Positions 10,637-22,072 of a DNA stretch of 64,000 nt are shown here, one piece after another; positions within the stretch are counted from its first letter, which is position 1; the number at the start of each line of letters is the position of its first letter. The notes below the pieces were generated by a model that searched no databases, had not been told where the DNA came from, and saw only the letters and a program-made list of their open reading frames with translations. The stretch lies in NCBI RefSeq assembly GCF_020509005.1, contig NC_063022.1:1302001-1366000 (forward strand), given 5' to 3'. Origin of the DNA: Fulvia fulva. Taxonomy: Eukaryota > Ascomycota > Dothideomycetes > Mycosphaerellales > Mycosphaerellaceae. The position numbers were made by a program, and so were the translations under genes.

Positions 10637-11965
10637 CTTGCACTCCAAGGAAATGTCGTGTATGCTTGAGCTGTATGTTATGGAAAGAAATCTCTGGAGC
10701 GATATGTGAGAGGATGTGATGTGAGAGAATAGAAGCCAACAGCGGGATACTTGTAGGGACAGCCAGGCGCTGTGGACTTTAAACTTTTTGAGGACGGATT
10801 TTGTTTCAGTATCCTCACGACCAATACGGCGACGTGAAACTCCAATATAATGGCTTACGACTCGACCGCTGAGGCGGACAGCGTATGAGTACTGCTGTAC
10901 ACATCGGTATCAGTGGGTATCCTTCCGCTTCGGCTAGGGAGGACGACATGGCGAGGACGAGGTAAGACGATCTCAAGGCATCCGGCTGGCGTACTAGTCC
11001 TCAAAGGCTGCTGGGTGACCTTAGTCATCTGGTTTGGGCTTGAGGCGCTTGGTAGGGTTCGAGGAGCTTGGTAGGGCTGTCCTCAAAAGTCCTTATTTGC
11101 ACTCCTCGACGGCTTAGTAAGATTGTGTGACAGCAGTATGGCGGCGCAGGAGAAGGCGTGGACGATTGCAACGACATCGATACGATCAGTGCTAAGTAAT
11201 CACCACCAGATATTTCCAGACAGTGATGCGACTACGAGTCGTCGGTTCTCACTGGAGCTAGACTGGCACCGAATATCTGCGCGAAACTGATCACAAAGCA
11301 GGACGGCAGGTCAGGAGAGGTGTTGACGATCTCGACGATGTCAATCAGCTCTGTGGTACTCACTCACGACTTGCTCAGTCAAGACAGTAATGCGACTTCA
11401 AGTCGTCGGTCCTCACTGGATCCGCATCGCCTCCGAACATCTCCGCGAACCTGCGACCAAAGCAGGACTTCCAGTGATGTGGAAGGTCTAACCACGTTGA
11501 TTGTGACTCCGTGCTACTGGGACCCCGCCAGCTGAGTCGACACAGTATCGCGACCGCGACTGCTCCGTCCTTATACGTCCCATCGCTCTTCTCGACATCG
11601 CCGGTGAACGGGGACGAGCAGTCTCACACTCACTTGACGGCATCGCATCGCACGTCTCCCTGAACTGTGTCATCTCAAGCTGGTTTGATTGTCTCGATGC
11701 ACTACTTCCACCCCGACCACACGTGACACTGGCAGCATGTGGTGAAGTGCCAGTGCATGATGCGAAGCGGGTCGTTCCGATGCCGAGAATGGATGGGGAG
11801 TGGGCAGCGCATCGAAACCCGGGACTGTGGTCAAGTAACCAGCCCCGTCGAGCGTCCTGTCACCAAAATCAACGACACAGTCTCCATCAGTCCATGAAGT
11901 CCGACAATACCCGTAACCCTCGAATGGCTCGCATTACCCAGGATCTGGACGAGCACGAATGTGGT
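10637..11965. other. Intergenic region with diverged direct repeat
   Basis: A 1.3-kb stretch without a supportable gene. It contains the about 165-bp direct repeat at 11145-11475 and GC-rich unique sequence. It lies between the Gln-rich gene's 5' end and the 3' end of the four-exon gene. Confidence 0.5.
11145..11475. repeat. About 165-bp imperfect direct repeat, two copies
   Basis: Segments at about 11145-11303 and 11309-11468 match with many substitutions. Shared anchors include GTCGTCGGT...CTCACTGGA (11237 and 11402), CGCGAA, and AAAGCAGGAC (11294 and 11459). A weaker third start (GATGTGG...) follows at about 11475. The repeat is not coding in any frame. Confidence 0.7.
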
Positions 11966-13200
11966 CTACCATATCGGTAGCTGTAGAAACCTTGGTGCTG
12001 TGAGGTTTCGTTGCCGTACAAGGCAGCAGACCAATGACACAGCAATCAGTGCGTAAGCAAGGTCATCGTTGAGCTGAGACGAAGCATTCCGCCGCTCAAG
12101 CTGAGGCATGGGCGTACTGTCGTCGACAAATCGATTTCCGAACTGGCTCACAGCATCGCGTGCTCGTAAGATGATCCAGCTTCGCTGCCAGAAAGACGGG
12201 TCCATGGTTTGCGAGTGCCTTGCGCGAAGAAGGTCTGTTGCTCACTGGGCTACCATCGATGAGATGAAAACTCGAACTCGCATCGGTTGCGTTGACCGTG
12301 CAGCTCGCTTCGATTGCAGATCCTAGAGTCCGCTGGACTGTGTCGTTGGTGGCGACTTCGTTGGGCAGGGAGCGAAAGGTCGTTGCTAAGCGACAAGAGT
12401 GGTCCGAATTGTAGAACACGACACCGCTGTCATCGGATGGATCGTAGTAGATGGTCCATTTGCATGGAGAGGGAAGGTTACTAGATCGTGCTGGTCAGAG
12501 GCTGTACCAAGGCCGAGAAAGAGCGGACAATCTCACCCAACTCGGATTCTCTGCAATTTTGTTCCTCCTGACTTTGTGTCTTGTGGGGAGTCTTTCACAT
12601 TGCCTTCATCGGCAGGAAAGTACCCAGCTTCGCTCGTGACTCGTTCGCCAGGAATGAGGCACAGGTACTCGTGACTGTATTCAAATATCAAAACTTACGT
12701 CCGCTGATGGAACTTGGATTCGAGGAGAAAAAAGGGACGTACCTCGTCCAACTCTTGATCTGCACCTCACTTCCTGACCTAATTACCGGCCCTTTCGACC
12801 GGGGCTTCTTCGTCTTCCTCTTGTTCTTCCTCTCTAGCGGATGGTCCACCTCCACAATCCACGGATACCTCTCCGCAAAACGATCCGCAAAAAGTACCCT
12901 TTCCGAGCCCTCCACTTCATACTCTTCTGAGCATGGTCCACTCTGTGCCCACACCATTTCGTCGCTCCAGAGAAAGCCCGCACCTGGAATATAGAGGGTG
13001 TACATCTCCTTCGAATCGATTACTCCCCAAGGTGTATGGCGACTGGGTATGGTGGTAATACTACCGAAGGGAGTAATGCTTCGCCGAGCTTCCGGAAAAA
13101 GGTAATCGAGATTGTAATTGCCACCTGCTGCGTCTTCGAAGAAAGGCAGTAGGTAGCCTGTGATAAGGAGGGACAGCGTTGGCCAGAAGAGCAGGAACAT
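11966..13200 (-). CDS. Four-exon hypothetical protein with N-terminal signal/anchor and C-terminal membrane segment
   Basis: Proposed exons are 12743-13200, 12537-12674, 12246-12480 and 11966-12184, with GT-AG introns of 68, 56 and 61 nt. Phases agree at every junction and give 349 residues. The apparent stop near 12533 and the frame changes are removed by these introns. The protein starts MFLLFWPTLSLLITGYLLPFF, a signal peptide or anchor. It has a strongly basic cluster at about residues 124-137 (ERKNKRKTKK) and a hydrophobic helix near the C-terminus at about 318-333 (LAYALIAVSLVCCLV). I do not recognise the family. The start codon lies only about 50 bp below the chitinase stop, on the same strand. 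A donor-like site in that gap could instead splice the two into one transcript, so the start is uncertain. Confidence 0.6.
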
Positions 13201-13587
13201 GAAGATTCTGGATGAGGCTGAGAAGAGGAGGGTTTTCTGTGATCCTCGTGTCAAACGTACTGCCCACCATAGCTAGTCTCCATCCCATCGGAGTCGTCTT
13301 CGGCTCGATGGCACTGCAACGGACCCAGGAAGAGGTTTCGACAGGCGTTGTAGCCCGAGCTCCTATGATCGGTGGACGAAGTCTCGAAATCCTTCTTATC
13401 GCCGCAGCCGGACTGGTCGTCAGCCCAGGCGACGTGGACTTGTACTCGGTAGTCGGGGGCGGTGGTCTGTTCGACGTAGCCGAAGTTGTTTTCGGCGCCG
13501 ACGACGCGAGCGTTGTCGCAGAAGCCGGCTAGGGAATATTGTCAGTGCTACTCGGCTGCAATTTCATGGATGAAGGATTGGACATAC

Positions 13588-13880
13588 TCGTAACGTCGAC
13601 ATAATCATCGAAAGTGAACCTCTTACGGTCTGCACAGTCCTTGGGACTAAAGCATTCAAATCCTCGGTCTTCATTATTAGTAGTTGTACCCGTTGGTGCT
13701 GGAGGCTCGGTACACGAAGTCGTCGTAGGCGCATCACAGAGAATCGCGCATCCAGGTGGATCGGCGACATTCTGGCAGCCTGAAGGCACGTTGCAGGTGC
13801 TCGTGGGCGATGCAGTTGTCGTAGGCGCGTAACAGAGGACCGCGCAGCGAGGTGGATCGGCGACGTGTTGGAGTTCCATT
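13588..13880 (-). repeat. Internal duplication in chitinase C-terminal region
   Basis: Two units reading VADPPRCAVLCYAPTTT and VADPPGCAILCDAPTTT lie in tandem, both in the frame downstream of the apparent frameshift near 13866-13872. The nucleotide blocks GTCGCCGATCCACCT and GCGCCTACGAC recur in each. Confidence 0.7.
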
Positions 13881-16469
13881 GACCAGGGTGGACTGTTCTC
13901 CATATGCCACGGCGCAAAAGTTGTCCGGTGAATTCTCAGGGATAAAATTGTCAAATCCCGCCGGGAAGTCAACACAGTAGACGATGCGGTTGAGGTTCGG
14001 CAGGCTATAGTCTTGCTTCACGCTGTTGAGGAACGCTTTGAGGTGGTTGGCATGGGTTTGATTCTCCAGGTGCAGCCCGAATCTGCCGCCGGGTATGAGA
14101 CGGAGCGTGGGGACGTTGTCCCAGTTGAAGATTCTATCGCCGGTGGGATTGCGATTAGGATTTCCAGCGCCAAAAGGATATTCTTCGACTTCGCAACAAT
14201 CCAGCTTCCAGCCTCCCTTTGGAGTACCAGACTTCCATTTGAAGTGGCCTTTGTGCCAGGGTTCCGTCTTGTAAATGCTGCTGCCAGTAATATGCGACAA
14301 AATAGACGTCATGCCCCTGTCTTGAATGGCCGATTTGGCATTGCCACACACACCCGGGAATAGGTCCGGAGGGCACGTGTACGTAACGAGACACTGCCCT
14401 TGAGCCGGCCGCCGTGGATCGCTTGCAGGCTGAGGGCAGGAACCGCCCTGTCGTTTAAAAAGAGCACCGAAGGAATCACTCGCATCATGTAACAGATTCG
14501 TTAACATGCCGTTTGACTCACGCCGTCGTAATTTGGCACCACTGCCAGTAGGGCAGCACTGCTGATCGCTTTCGAGCTGGTTCTGCACGCTCTCCATGTT
14601 ATTGTCAATGCGCTGTTGGCATTCGCCCGGCTCCATCGACCCATCGCAGCTGATCTGTCCGGTTGAAGCATCAAATACTGGGAAATTGCCGTTGTCGCGG
14701 AGACCGGTGGATATATCGATCTCACACTTATCTTCCTCATCGGGGTCACTGGGGGCATTGTCGCCTGGATTGTCACTATCAGAGCCAGAACATCCAGGAC
14801 CAACACAGCCACCTCCTCCAGGACATCCGACCCCGATGCAGTTACACTGCGGACCAATACACGGCAGTTCTGGCGAGCAGAATAATATACATTGAATCAC
14901 GCAGCCAGTCTTACAAAGAGGGCCAGGTGGACCAATGATTGGAGTGATAGATGGCGGACATGAGCCACACGAGGTTGGAGGTGGAAAGATTCCATATGTG
15001 GATGATGAGGTCGGCGTTTCGGTGCTGGTGGGATTCCCAGCCATCCCGGGACTAGAGGTGGTTCCAGGAGTCGGCCTTGTCACCGGCGGATATGGTCCTT
15101 GACTGTACTTGTAGGTGATACCCGGGATCGTGATCGTCATGCCATCTGTTGTGTAGACCGTGGAATCCTGGGTCAATGTGACCGGTGGAAGAATGACACT
15201 GCTTGTCAGGAAGATGATGCTCTGGTCAGTGTCGGTCCACTCCACGTTCGATACCGGAATCTCTGTCGTGGTCACCGGCGCTGGCGTGATGGTAGTCACT
15301 GTATAAGAGTTAGCCAAGTGTAACGAGAAGATGACTGTGGTAAGACTTGCCGGTGGTCTTCGAAATATAGAGGGTACTCGTGACGGTGCCACTGATCGTA
15401 GTCACGTACGGCCAGTAGTCAACAATCGAAGACGTGACCGGGGCTGGGGTGATGGTGGTGGTATACGGCAAGGTCCATGGTGGGAGCACGAACGTGCATG
15501 GTGGCTGGCAGGTGACTTGTGGGTTAGGATTCCCGTAGATTGATGGATCGATAGTCACAACACCGCTACCGGTACCGTTGGTGCTGTTGTTTCCACCGCT
15601 ACCTCCACCAGCGTCGCCGGTATAATTCAAGTCAATAGCCTAATTCATCAGTCAGCCATAGTATCTGGAACAATTCCAGTGCAGTACTAACCCAATCGGA
15701 CGTCCCTCCCAGTCCAAGGCCTCGAGCATAATCACTTCGTCGATAGTACGTTAAGCCCGTCATCCACGAGACCCAATTGCCACCGTAGACCAGAATATCC
15801 CCAGCTTCAAGAGAGTTATATTGCTGAACATCATACTCGCCGCCATTGATGATGTTGCGGATCTCCAGGTTGGCAATATAGCCTGGTGTCCCGGTGCAAT
15901 CACCAGGCTGGGCACCAATTGACGGGCCCGTGAACGTGCACTCCGCGGTGTAACAGCTGGGATCCGTCATCTTGAAGCTACGTCCGTACAATGGCTGTCC
16001 GAGCATGATCTTACTTGAATCGACCTGCGATACTCATTAGTCTTGGTTAAAGAATAGAGTGATCTGACTATCGTACTCCTGCTTTAGTAAGCATTGAGAG
16101 AGCGGACTCAGTCTTTGTCTGATTGATCTGCGACCTGAGACAGTTGCCATTAGGGCAGCCGAGGTTCGTGAAAGTGTTGCCATGATCCCATTGCCTTGAC
16201 TTGTCAGCGCGGAACTCAAACATACTTGTCGACAGACAGGCTCACCCATGCAGATCGTAAGTCATGTATATAAAATAATCGAGCAGATCGCCCAATGCAT
16301 CAGCTGGAAAAGCCTTTAGGTAGTAGAGCGAGGCCGGAATAGCGATCGATATAGAGTATGTGCTTGGGAGTGCGGCTCGCAGGAGTTTCAAGAACTCGAG
16401 ATAGTTGTCTGCACTGTCGGGCGAGTCGGTTGGGAGTGGTTCACCTTGACTATCCGGAGCGCCAGGATA

Positions 16470-16521
16470 CTGGGTATTCTGTTAACGATGGTCTGAAAGA
16501 TTGGACTCGTTTGTAGCTCAG
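16470..16521 (-). other. Chitinase intron with lost splice donor
   Basis: The flanking codons give DIDWE joined to YPGAP, the sequence expected across the GH18 active site. The 52-nt segment between them ends in CAG, but begins CTGAGC where GTGAGC is expected. All other introns of the gene start GT, apart from one GC-AG. Confidence 0.7.
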
Positions 16522-18427
16522 CTCCCAGTCGATGTCTACACCATCAAGTCCCTCGTCTTGCACGAACTTGGCGATATTGTTAGCAAAGTTTTGTCGGTTT
16601 TCAGGGTTGACGGCGGATCTCAAGACGTCGAAGCTGCTAGGCTAGACATTGTCAGCTTCCAAACGCAACACGAGACTGAGAGATAACTCACCGCGGTCGA
16701 GAACTCCCAGCCACCGAAGGACACGATCTTCTTAAACCGAGTCTCCTTCTTGAAGTCCGCCCATGCATCCTCGTAGGGACTGATTGAAAGCTGGAAGCTA
16801 TCGCTCAGATCGGCGAACGCCCAATGCACGATAGTGTATCGGTCAGGAATAGAGGCGACAGACAAATGGTCGCAGGGTCGCTCAACGCTAAAAGCCTCAT
16901 AGTATCCAATCCTCTCAAAGGTGGAGGGACTGACGCTAGTAATGATGTCCGTGCCGCAGTCGGATATACAGCCGTTACTACCAGGCTGAGCTGTGCCAGG
17001 GTTTCCCGTGTCGCTAAGGAAAAAGTCAGTGACGGCGATTCTATAGCGCTTTTGCTTCTCGACCTACGCTGGATTGGGCGTGCAAAAGTCCGATGTCATT
17101 CCACACTGGCCAAAGATATCATAGCATGCGTTCAAAGGACATTGGTTGAGATTAGTCCATCCAGACACATCCGACGTCGGCTCGGTGTCATCAACTTGGG
17201 GACCACAGACCGCATTTGGTACTACGGCTGGGAAAGGTGGTCTACCCGTGCTGAGACAGATCTTCATTCCAAGAAAGACATTGCCACAGCCTTGCCCTCC
17301 CCAAGTGTCGCGATTGCGGTCCTGGATGTCCTCTACGGTCATGCTGTGGGCATCTGCGATGGCTTGGCAGTAATCTCCTGACTGGATTGTGTAGGCGGAG
17401 CAAGTTCGATCAGAATTAGGCTGAGGAGAAAAGTCGGGGGGTTCGCCCGGCGAGCAGCAGACGTACTGGAAAAAGTTAGATTGATACATCCATGGAGGCC
17501 TGGCGGGGAAGAGACGCACCTGATCGACTTTGAGGGATGTACAGAAGTTACCGCCTCCATTGTAGGACGCGAGCTCATCCTGCGTGCACCCGCATCGTTC
17601 GGCCACGGCATAGCAGCCATCACCAGCTTGAACTGCAAATAACATCGTTAGCGGTGTAAACATATGAGGATTCGTATCATACCTTGAGTGTATTTGCAAG
17701 TATCTCTCGCATGCAGCGAGCGACCTTGCAAACCATCGCCATCGCTAGTCACGGCATCAGGATCGACGGAGACTTCCGTCCCTGATACCGTGCTGAGTTC
17801 AGGTCCACTCCAGGCAGTCTTTGAGTCCCCATTGACACACTGGGCCTCGTTCCAGCTCCTCAAGGCATCTTGCACGGCGACAACACCACCAGCGTTGGCA
17901 ACAGCAACTCCAAAGTACTGTGGACTGCTGATGTTCTTCGTCTCACTGCAGGTCTGGACAGCCAGCCGCTGCAAATTTCCCTGACCGATTCGATCGCTGA
18001 AGCCATCGAGGACAACACCAGCACTCGCCTTATCGATTTGAGAGCCAATGTACATTCCAGCGACAACTGGCCACTTTCGAGCAAAGACGAGCGTTGTGTC
18101 CGATGTCGTGGCCACGGCGTAGCGTTGTAGTGCCTGAACAGCGTCTTGTGCTGCTGATGCCTCAATCTGGCCATCTTGCCAGGCGGTGAGCGTCAACTGT
18201 GGAGCGGATGGAGCTGTGTCGTTGACAGCAAGGTTTTGTCGTCGATTGATATTGCCTCCTTGGTCAGAGCGGTTTGTGATGTTGGCGTAGGGATCCGTGA
18301 TGATCGTCCCACCTGAAGCTGTACATGCACGGAAGTAGACGTGAGTGTTGGGATCATCGATCTTGTTGTAGATATTGGTCTGGAAGACAACAGTCCCGCT
18401 GCAAGCATCCAGCTGTCCGAAGTCGTG

Positions 18428-18490
18428 AGAGATGAGTATTATACCTATAGGACGCCTACCTTGAAGCCTTTACTTATACTATAATAAGAT
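18428..18490. other. Junction between chitinase gene and transposon block
   Basis: AT-rich, TAG-rich sequence of unknown origin. The chitinase frame runs into it and meets a TAA; no start codon or signal peptide is found. It probably belongs to an older element into which pogo-1 later inserted. Confidence 0.5.
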
Positions 18491-18559
18491 TAACGTGCTT
18501 CACCACCGAGCGGGCCACACCACCGAGCGGGCCACTTTTGCCAAGAACTGTACCACTTC
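18491..18559 (+). repeat. Left terminal inverted repeat of pogo-1 with internal 17-bp direct repeats
   Basis: Within the TIR, CCACCGAGCGGGCCACA is present twice in tandem. The right TIR (20292-20360) has the same structure in complement, with several RIP-type differences. All three pogo copies share it. Confidence 0.8.
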
Positions 18560-20291
18560 CACTTTGATTACGACGGTATCTTAACACGACGACATCCTAC
18601 AGAATCGTTACTAGGAGGACAATTCCTCTTCAGATTCTTCGCTATCTAGCAAGTCTACTTGACAGGTGCGTACGTTATGCCCCGACTCGCCACATCGCTT
18701 ATAGCGTCGTAGCCTTAGTACTAGCCGAACACTATCTAGCGACTCTCTACTCACTTCCTGCCTCCTAGTATCCTCTAGAGGTATCAATTGCGACGCCTTA
18801 TCGAAGGTTAGAGACCCTCTAGACTGAATATACTTGCGCTTTCGTGCTTTTCGCTATATAAGGGCCTCGTTAGACTTACGTAGCTTACTAATCTCGCTTC
18901 GTATAAGAGCTATCTAATGCGCTATCTCTCTACTCCCTTTCACAAGCTGATGCACCCCTTCCTATAACGAGTTTAGCGATAAACCTGCCCGGGCACGCAT
19001 TTTGTTCGTTACTAGTGTCGATTAAGAGTCGAATTCTTTTGTAGTTCGTAGTGTCTTCGACTCCTAAGGGGTAGAGTCCGGAGCTAGAGGGGTTAGCGTA
19101 CGTAGCTTAACATTAAGCTTCTCTATCACTACCTATAGATTGAATAGAACCAAACCAGCGCCTCTAAAGCTCGATAGGATGTTCTCCTATCTGAATATAG
19201 CGTTATAGGCTGCCCGGAAGGCGCGTAGGAACTCTACTTTATCGATATAAGTAATGCGCTAGCGTACTAAGCCCGAGAGCTAAGCACCGTATACCTTCTT
19301 TAAAGGCGAATAGCAACCTATATCTAATGGCTAGAGTAAGTACGAGGCGTACGATAGCATATATAGGGCCAAGATCTTGTATTCCTTATATAGATTCTAG
19401 AATGCCTTCGAGTTGTAGCTCTCGTAGCTATCGATAATAAGCAGTCTCTATGCCCTAGTCGTACGAGCTATAGTATGCTTCTAGAAATGCTCTAGCTACC
19501 GTATACCGAACTCATTATTAGTCTAGCCGTTCTCTATTAGCCCGATTATCTAGTCTAGACCTAAGTTACCGTCTTAGTACTAGGTACTAATGTGCTATTT
19601 GCCTATAAGGATGACGTAGGGTAGGAGCGCTGTTCCGTCTATATAGATAGTCTTAATTACTATTGCCTATTCTCTATTACCCTATTGAACGACCTTCCTC
19701 TTTCTACTACGCCTTTCTAGACCCGTAACGACGCTCTAAGACGTAATGACACCTATTATAAACCCTGTCTTATCGAAGTTATAGGTGTCCTAGTCAAGGA
19801 TACTATACTTCTCCTTTATATTACGTACAAGTAAGAACCACCTCTCGATAACGTCTAGATCTTCTATTAGGGCTTGCTAATAATTGTATCTACGTATTAT
19901 ATAAACCTTTAGCTCACGATACCGCCTAATGAACCTGTCTATCTAATTAAGACTAGCGGGCTTAAGACCCTTCTCTTATAGTAATGAATCGGCTATTGCT
20001 CGTATACTAGCCTTTAATAGCGGGAAACCTCTAAGATCTAGCTCGAGTATGTACTTAAGTATCACCCTCTCTTCTAGCTCTATAAGCTTCTTCGAATTAG
20101 GCTCGTAGTCACCCCGAGGAGGTCGTCCATTTAATCGATACCCTAGTATAGTTCGAGACGCGTCGTATACCTTTATAGCAAGTCGATTCGTGATTGTCGC
20201 GTCGCGTTTCGTGGCCTGGACAGCTAAGGTCAGTTTGGCCTCGTTTAAAGACAATACACGCTGTAATAGTAGTTGTATAGCTGTATCTATA

Positions 20292-20360
20292 GAAGTGGTA
20301 CAGTTCTTAGTAAAAGTGGCCCGCTCGGTAGTGTAGCCCGCTCGGTAGTGAAGTACGTTA
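20292..20360 (-). repeat. Right terminal inverted repeat of pogo-1
   Basis: Complement of the left TIR, including the doubled GCCCGCTCGGTAGTG unit. It ends at a TA (20359-20360). Confidence 0.8.
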
Positions 20361-20935
20361 AGCATTACTATATTATTCTTAATCAGAGAGCCCTAGATAT
20401 TCTAAAACACCTTAGGTACTAATATAGTATTACCGATCGCCTTCTAATACTTTAGAAGTATATTCTTACTTAATAGCGAGTAGATCCTTTATAGAAGAAG
20501 CTATATAGGACTAAAACATCCCTATAGATAATCGAGGCTATCTATTAGATATTCTTTTAGGATAATATACGAGACGCTAATATTGTAAAAAGACTTAAGT
20601 AGGCTAGCTAGGTATATACTAATCGAGGGCTTAAGAGTATTAGAAAGCAAAACAATATATATAGAAGGATCTAGATAGAGTATCTAGAGGAGATTAAAGC
20701 GACTATTACTAGTATTATTATCTAGCTTCTAGAGAGATAACTACTATAGAGCTATAGTAGAAGCTACCTTTATCTAGAGATTTAGGAATAAGGTCGCCTA
20801 CTAGTTACTATATATCGTGCCTATAAGCTTCTAAAGACTATTAGACTAGATCTAGTAGAGATACGTAGGTAAGCTATATATTAACGTAGCTTAGCTAGAG
20901 TTAGAAGATATATTTTATATAGACTAGATTATATC
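20361..20935. other. Unassigned RIPed sequence between pogo-1 and pogo-2
   Basis: Dense TAG/CTA-rich DNA with stops in every frame. It should belong to an old element that hosts the pogo insertions. I could not identify it. Confidence 0.5.
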
Positions 20936-22072
20936 TAACGTGCTTTACTACCGAGCGGGCTATACTACCGAGCGGGCCACTTTTACTAAGAACTGTACTA
21001 CTTCTATAGATATAGCTATACAACTACTATTATAGCGTATATTGTCTTTAAACGAGGCCAAACTGACCTTAGCTGTCCAGGCCACGAAACGCGACGCGAC
21101 AATCACGAATCGACTTGCTATAAAGGTATACGACGCGTCTCGAACTATACTAGGGTATCGATTGAATAGACGACCTCCTCGGGGTGACTACGAGCCTAAT
21201 TCGAAGAAGCTTATAGAGCTAGAAGAGAGGGTGATACTTGAGTATATACTCGAGCTAGATCTTAGAGGTTTCCCGCTATTAAAGGCTAGTATACGAGTAA
21301 TAGCCGATTTATTACTATAAGAGAAGGGTCTTAAGCCCGCTAGTCTTAATTAGACAGACAGGTTTATTAGGCGGCATCGTAAGCTAAAGGTTCGTATAAC
21401 ACGTAGATACGATCGTTAGCGAGCCCTAATAGAAGATCTAGACGTTATCGAGAAGTAGTTCTTACTTATACGTAATATAAAGGAGAAGTATAGTATCCTT
21501 AACTAGGACACCTATAACCTCGACGAGACAGAGTTTATAATAGGTGTCATTACGTCTTAGAGCGTCGTTACGGGTTCAGAAAGGCGTAGTAGAAAGAGGA
21601 AGGTCGTCTAATAGGGTAATAGAGAGGGAGTAGAGAGATAGCGTATTAGATAGCTCTTATATAAAGCAAGATTAGTAAGCTATATAAGTCTAACGAGGCC
21701 CTTATATAGCGGAAAGCACGAAAGCGTAAGTACATTCAGTCTAGGGGGTCTCTAACCTTTGATAAGGCGTCGTAATTAATACCTCTAGAGGATACTAGGA
21801 GGTAGGAAGTGAGTAGAGAGTCGCTAGATAGTGTTCGGCTAGTACTAAGGCTACGACGCTATAAGTAATATAGCGAGTCGGGGCATAACGTACGAACCTA
21901 TTAAGTAGACTCGCTAGATAGCGAAGAATCTAAAGAGGAATTGTCCTCCTAGTAACGATTCTATAGAATGTCGTCGTATTAAGATACCGTCGTAATTGAA
22001 GTAGAAGTAGTATAGTTCTTAGCAAAAGTAGCCCGCTCGGTAGTATAGCCCGCTCGGTAGTAAAGTACGTTA
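20936..22072 (+). mobile_element. Fot1/pogo deletion derivative, copy 2
   Basis: The 1,137-bp element is bounded by TA with the same TIRs as pogo-1. The transposase N-terminal frame is kept (21042-21320). About 733 bp of the middle of the full-length element is missing. The junction joins the sequence around CTCTCTACTCCCT to CTCTATTACCCTATT. Copy 3 has the same junction and the same length. It has no complete transposase and would need help in trans. Confidence 0.85.

Larger units (their letters stand above)
13251..18427 (-). pseudogene. Large secreted GH18 chitinase (subgroup-C type) with LysM modules, 5'-truncated
   Basis: Exons, in coding order: 17683-18427, 17520-17632, 17068-17465, 16692-17013, 16522-16641, 16246-16469, 16077-16194, 15692-16024, 15351-15639, 13588-15298, 13251-13528. 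Phases agree throughout. The order is an N-terminal region (DACSGTVVFQ), a LysM (YAVAERCGCTQDELASY), a second LysM (YCQAIADAHSMTVEDI), a CBM18-like Cys-rich module (CYDIFGQCGMTSDFC), a GH18 domain with the catalytic DGVDIDWE motif, a Thr/Pro-rich linker and a C-terminal Cys-rich region. Such enzymes act at or outside the cell wall. Damage: the first exon(s) and signal peptide are missing, because sequence turns into transposon at about 18.43 kb; the donor of the intron at 16470-16521 is CT instead of GT; and the frame shifts near 13866-13872. The intron at 15299-15350 is a GC-AG intron. Confidence 0.8.
18491..20360 (-). mobile_element. Fot1/pogo-type DNA transposon, copy 1 (full length, RIPed)
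   Basis: The 1,870-bp element is bounded by TA dinucleotides and by terminal inverted repeats of about 67 bp (TAACGTGCTTCACC... at the left, its complement ending ...GAAGTACGTTA at the right). The minus strand codes for a pogo/Fot1 transposase. The N-terminus (about 19976-20251) has the helix-turn-helix stretch SLNEAKLTLAVQATKRD and a PRGDYEPNSKKL block. Further on are a Tc5-type HTH and a DDE-region block reading NFDKTGF, where NFDETGF is typical; the Glu-to-Lys change fits RIP. Many TAG and TAA stops interrupt the frame, so it is dead. Size and layout match Fot1-like elements of about 1.9 kb. Confidence 0.85.

Noticed and set aside
12481..12745. Frameshifts and a stop in the gene at 11966-13200
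   Set aside because: Three GT-AG introns with fitting phases restore one 349-residue frame, so I call it a gene and not a pseudogene.
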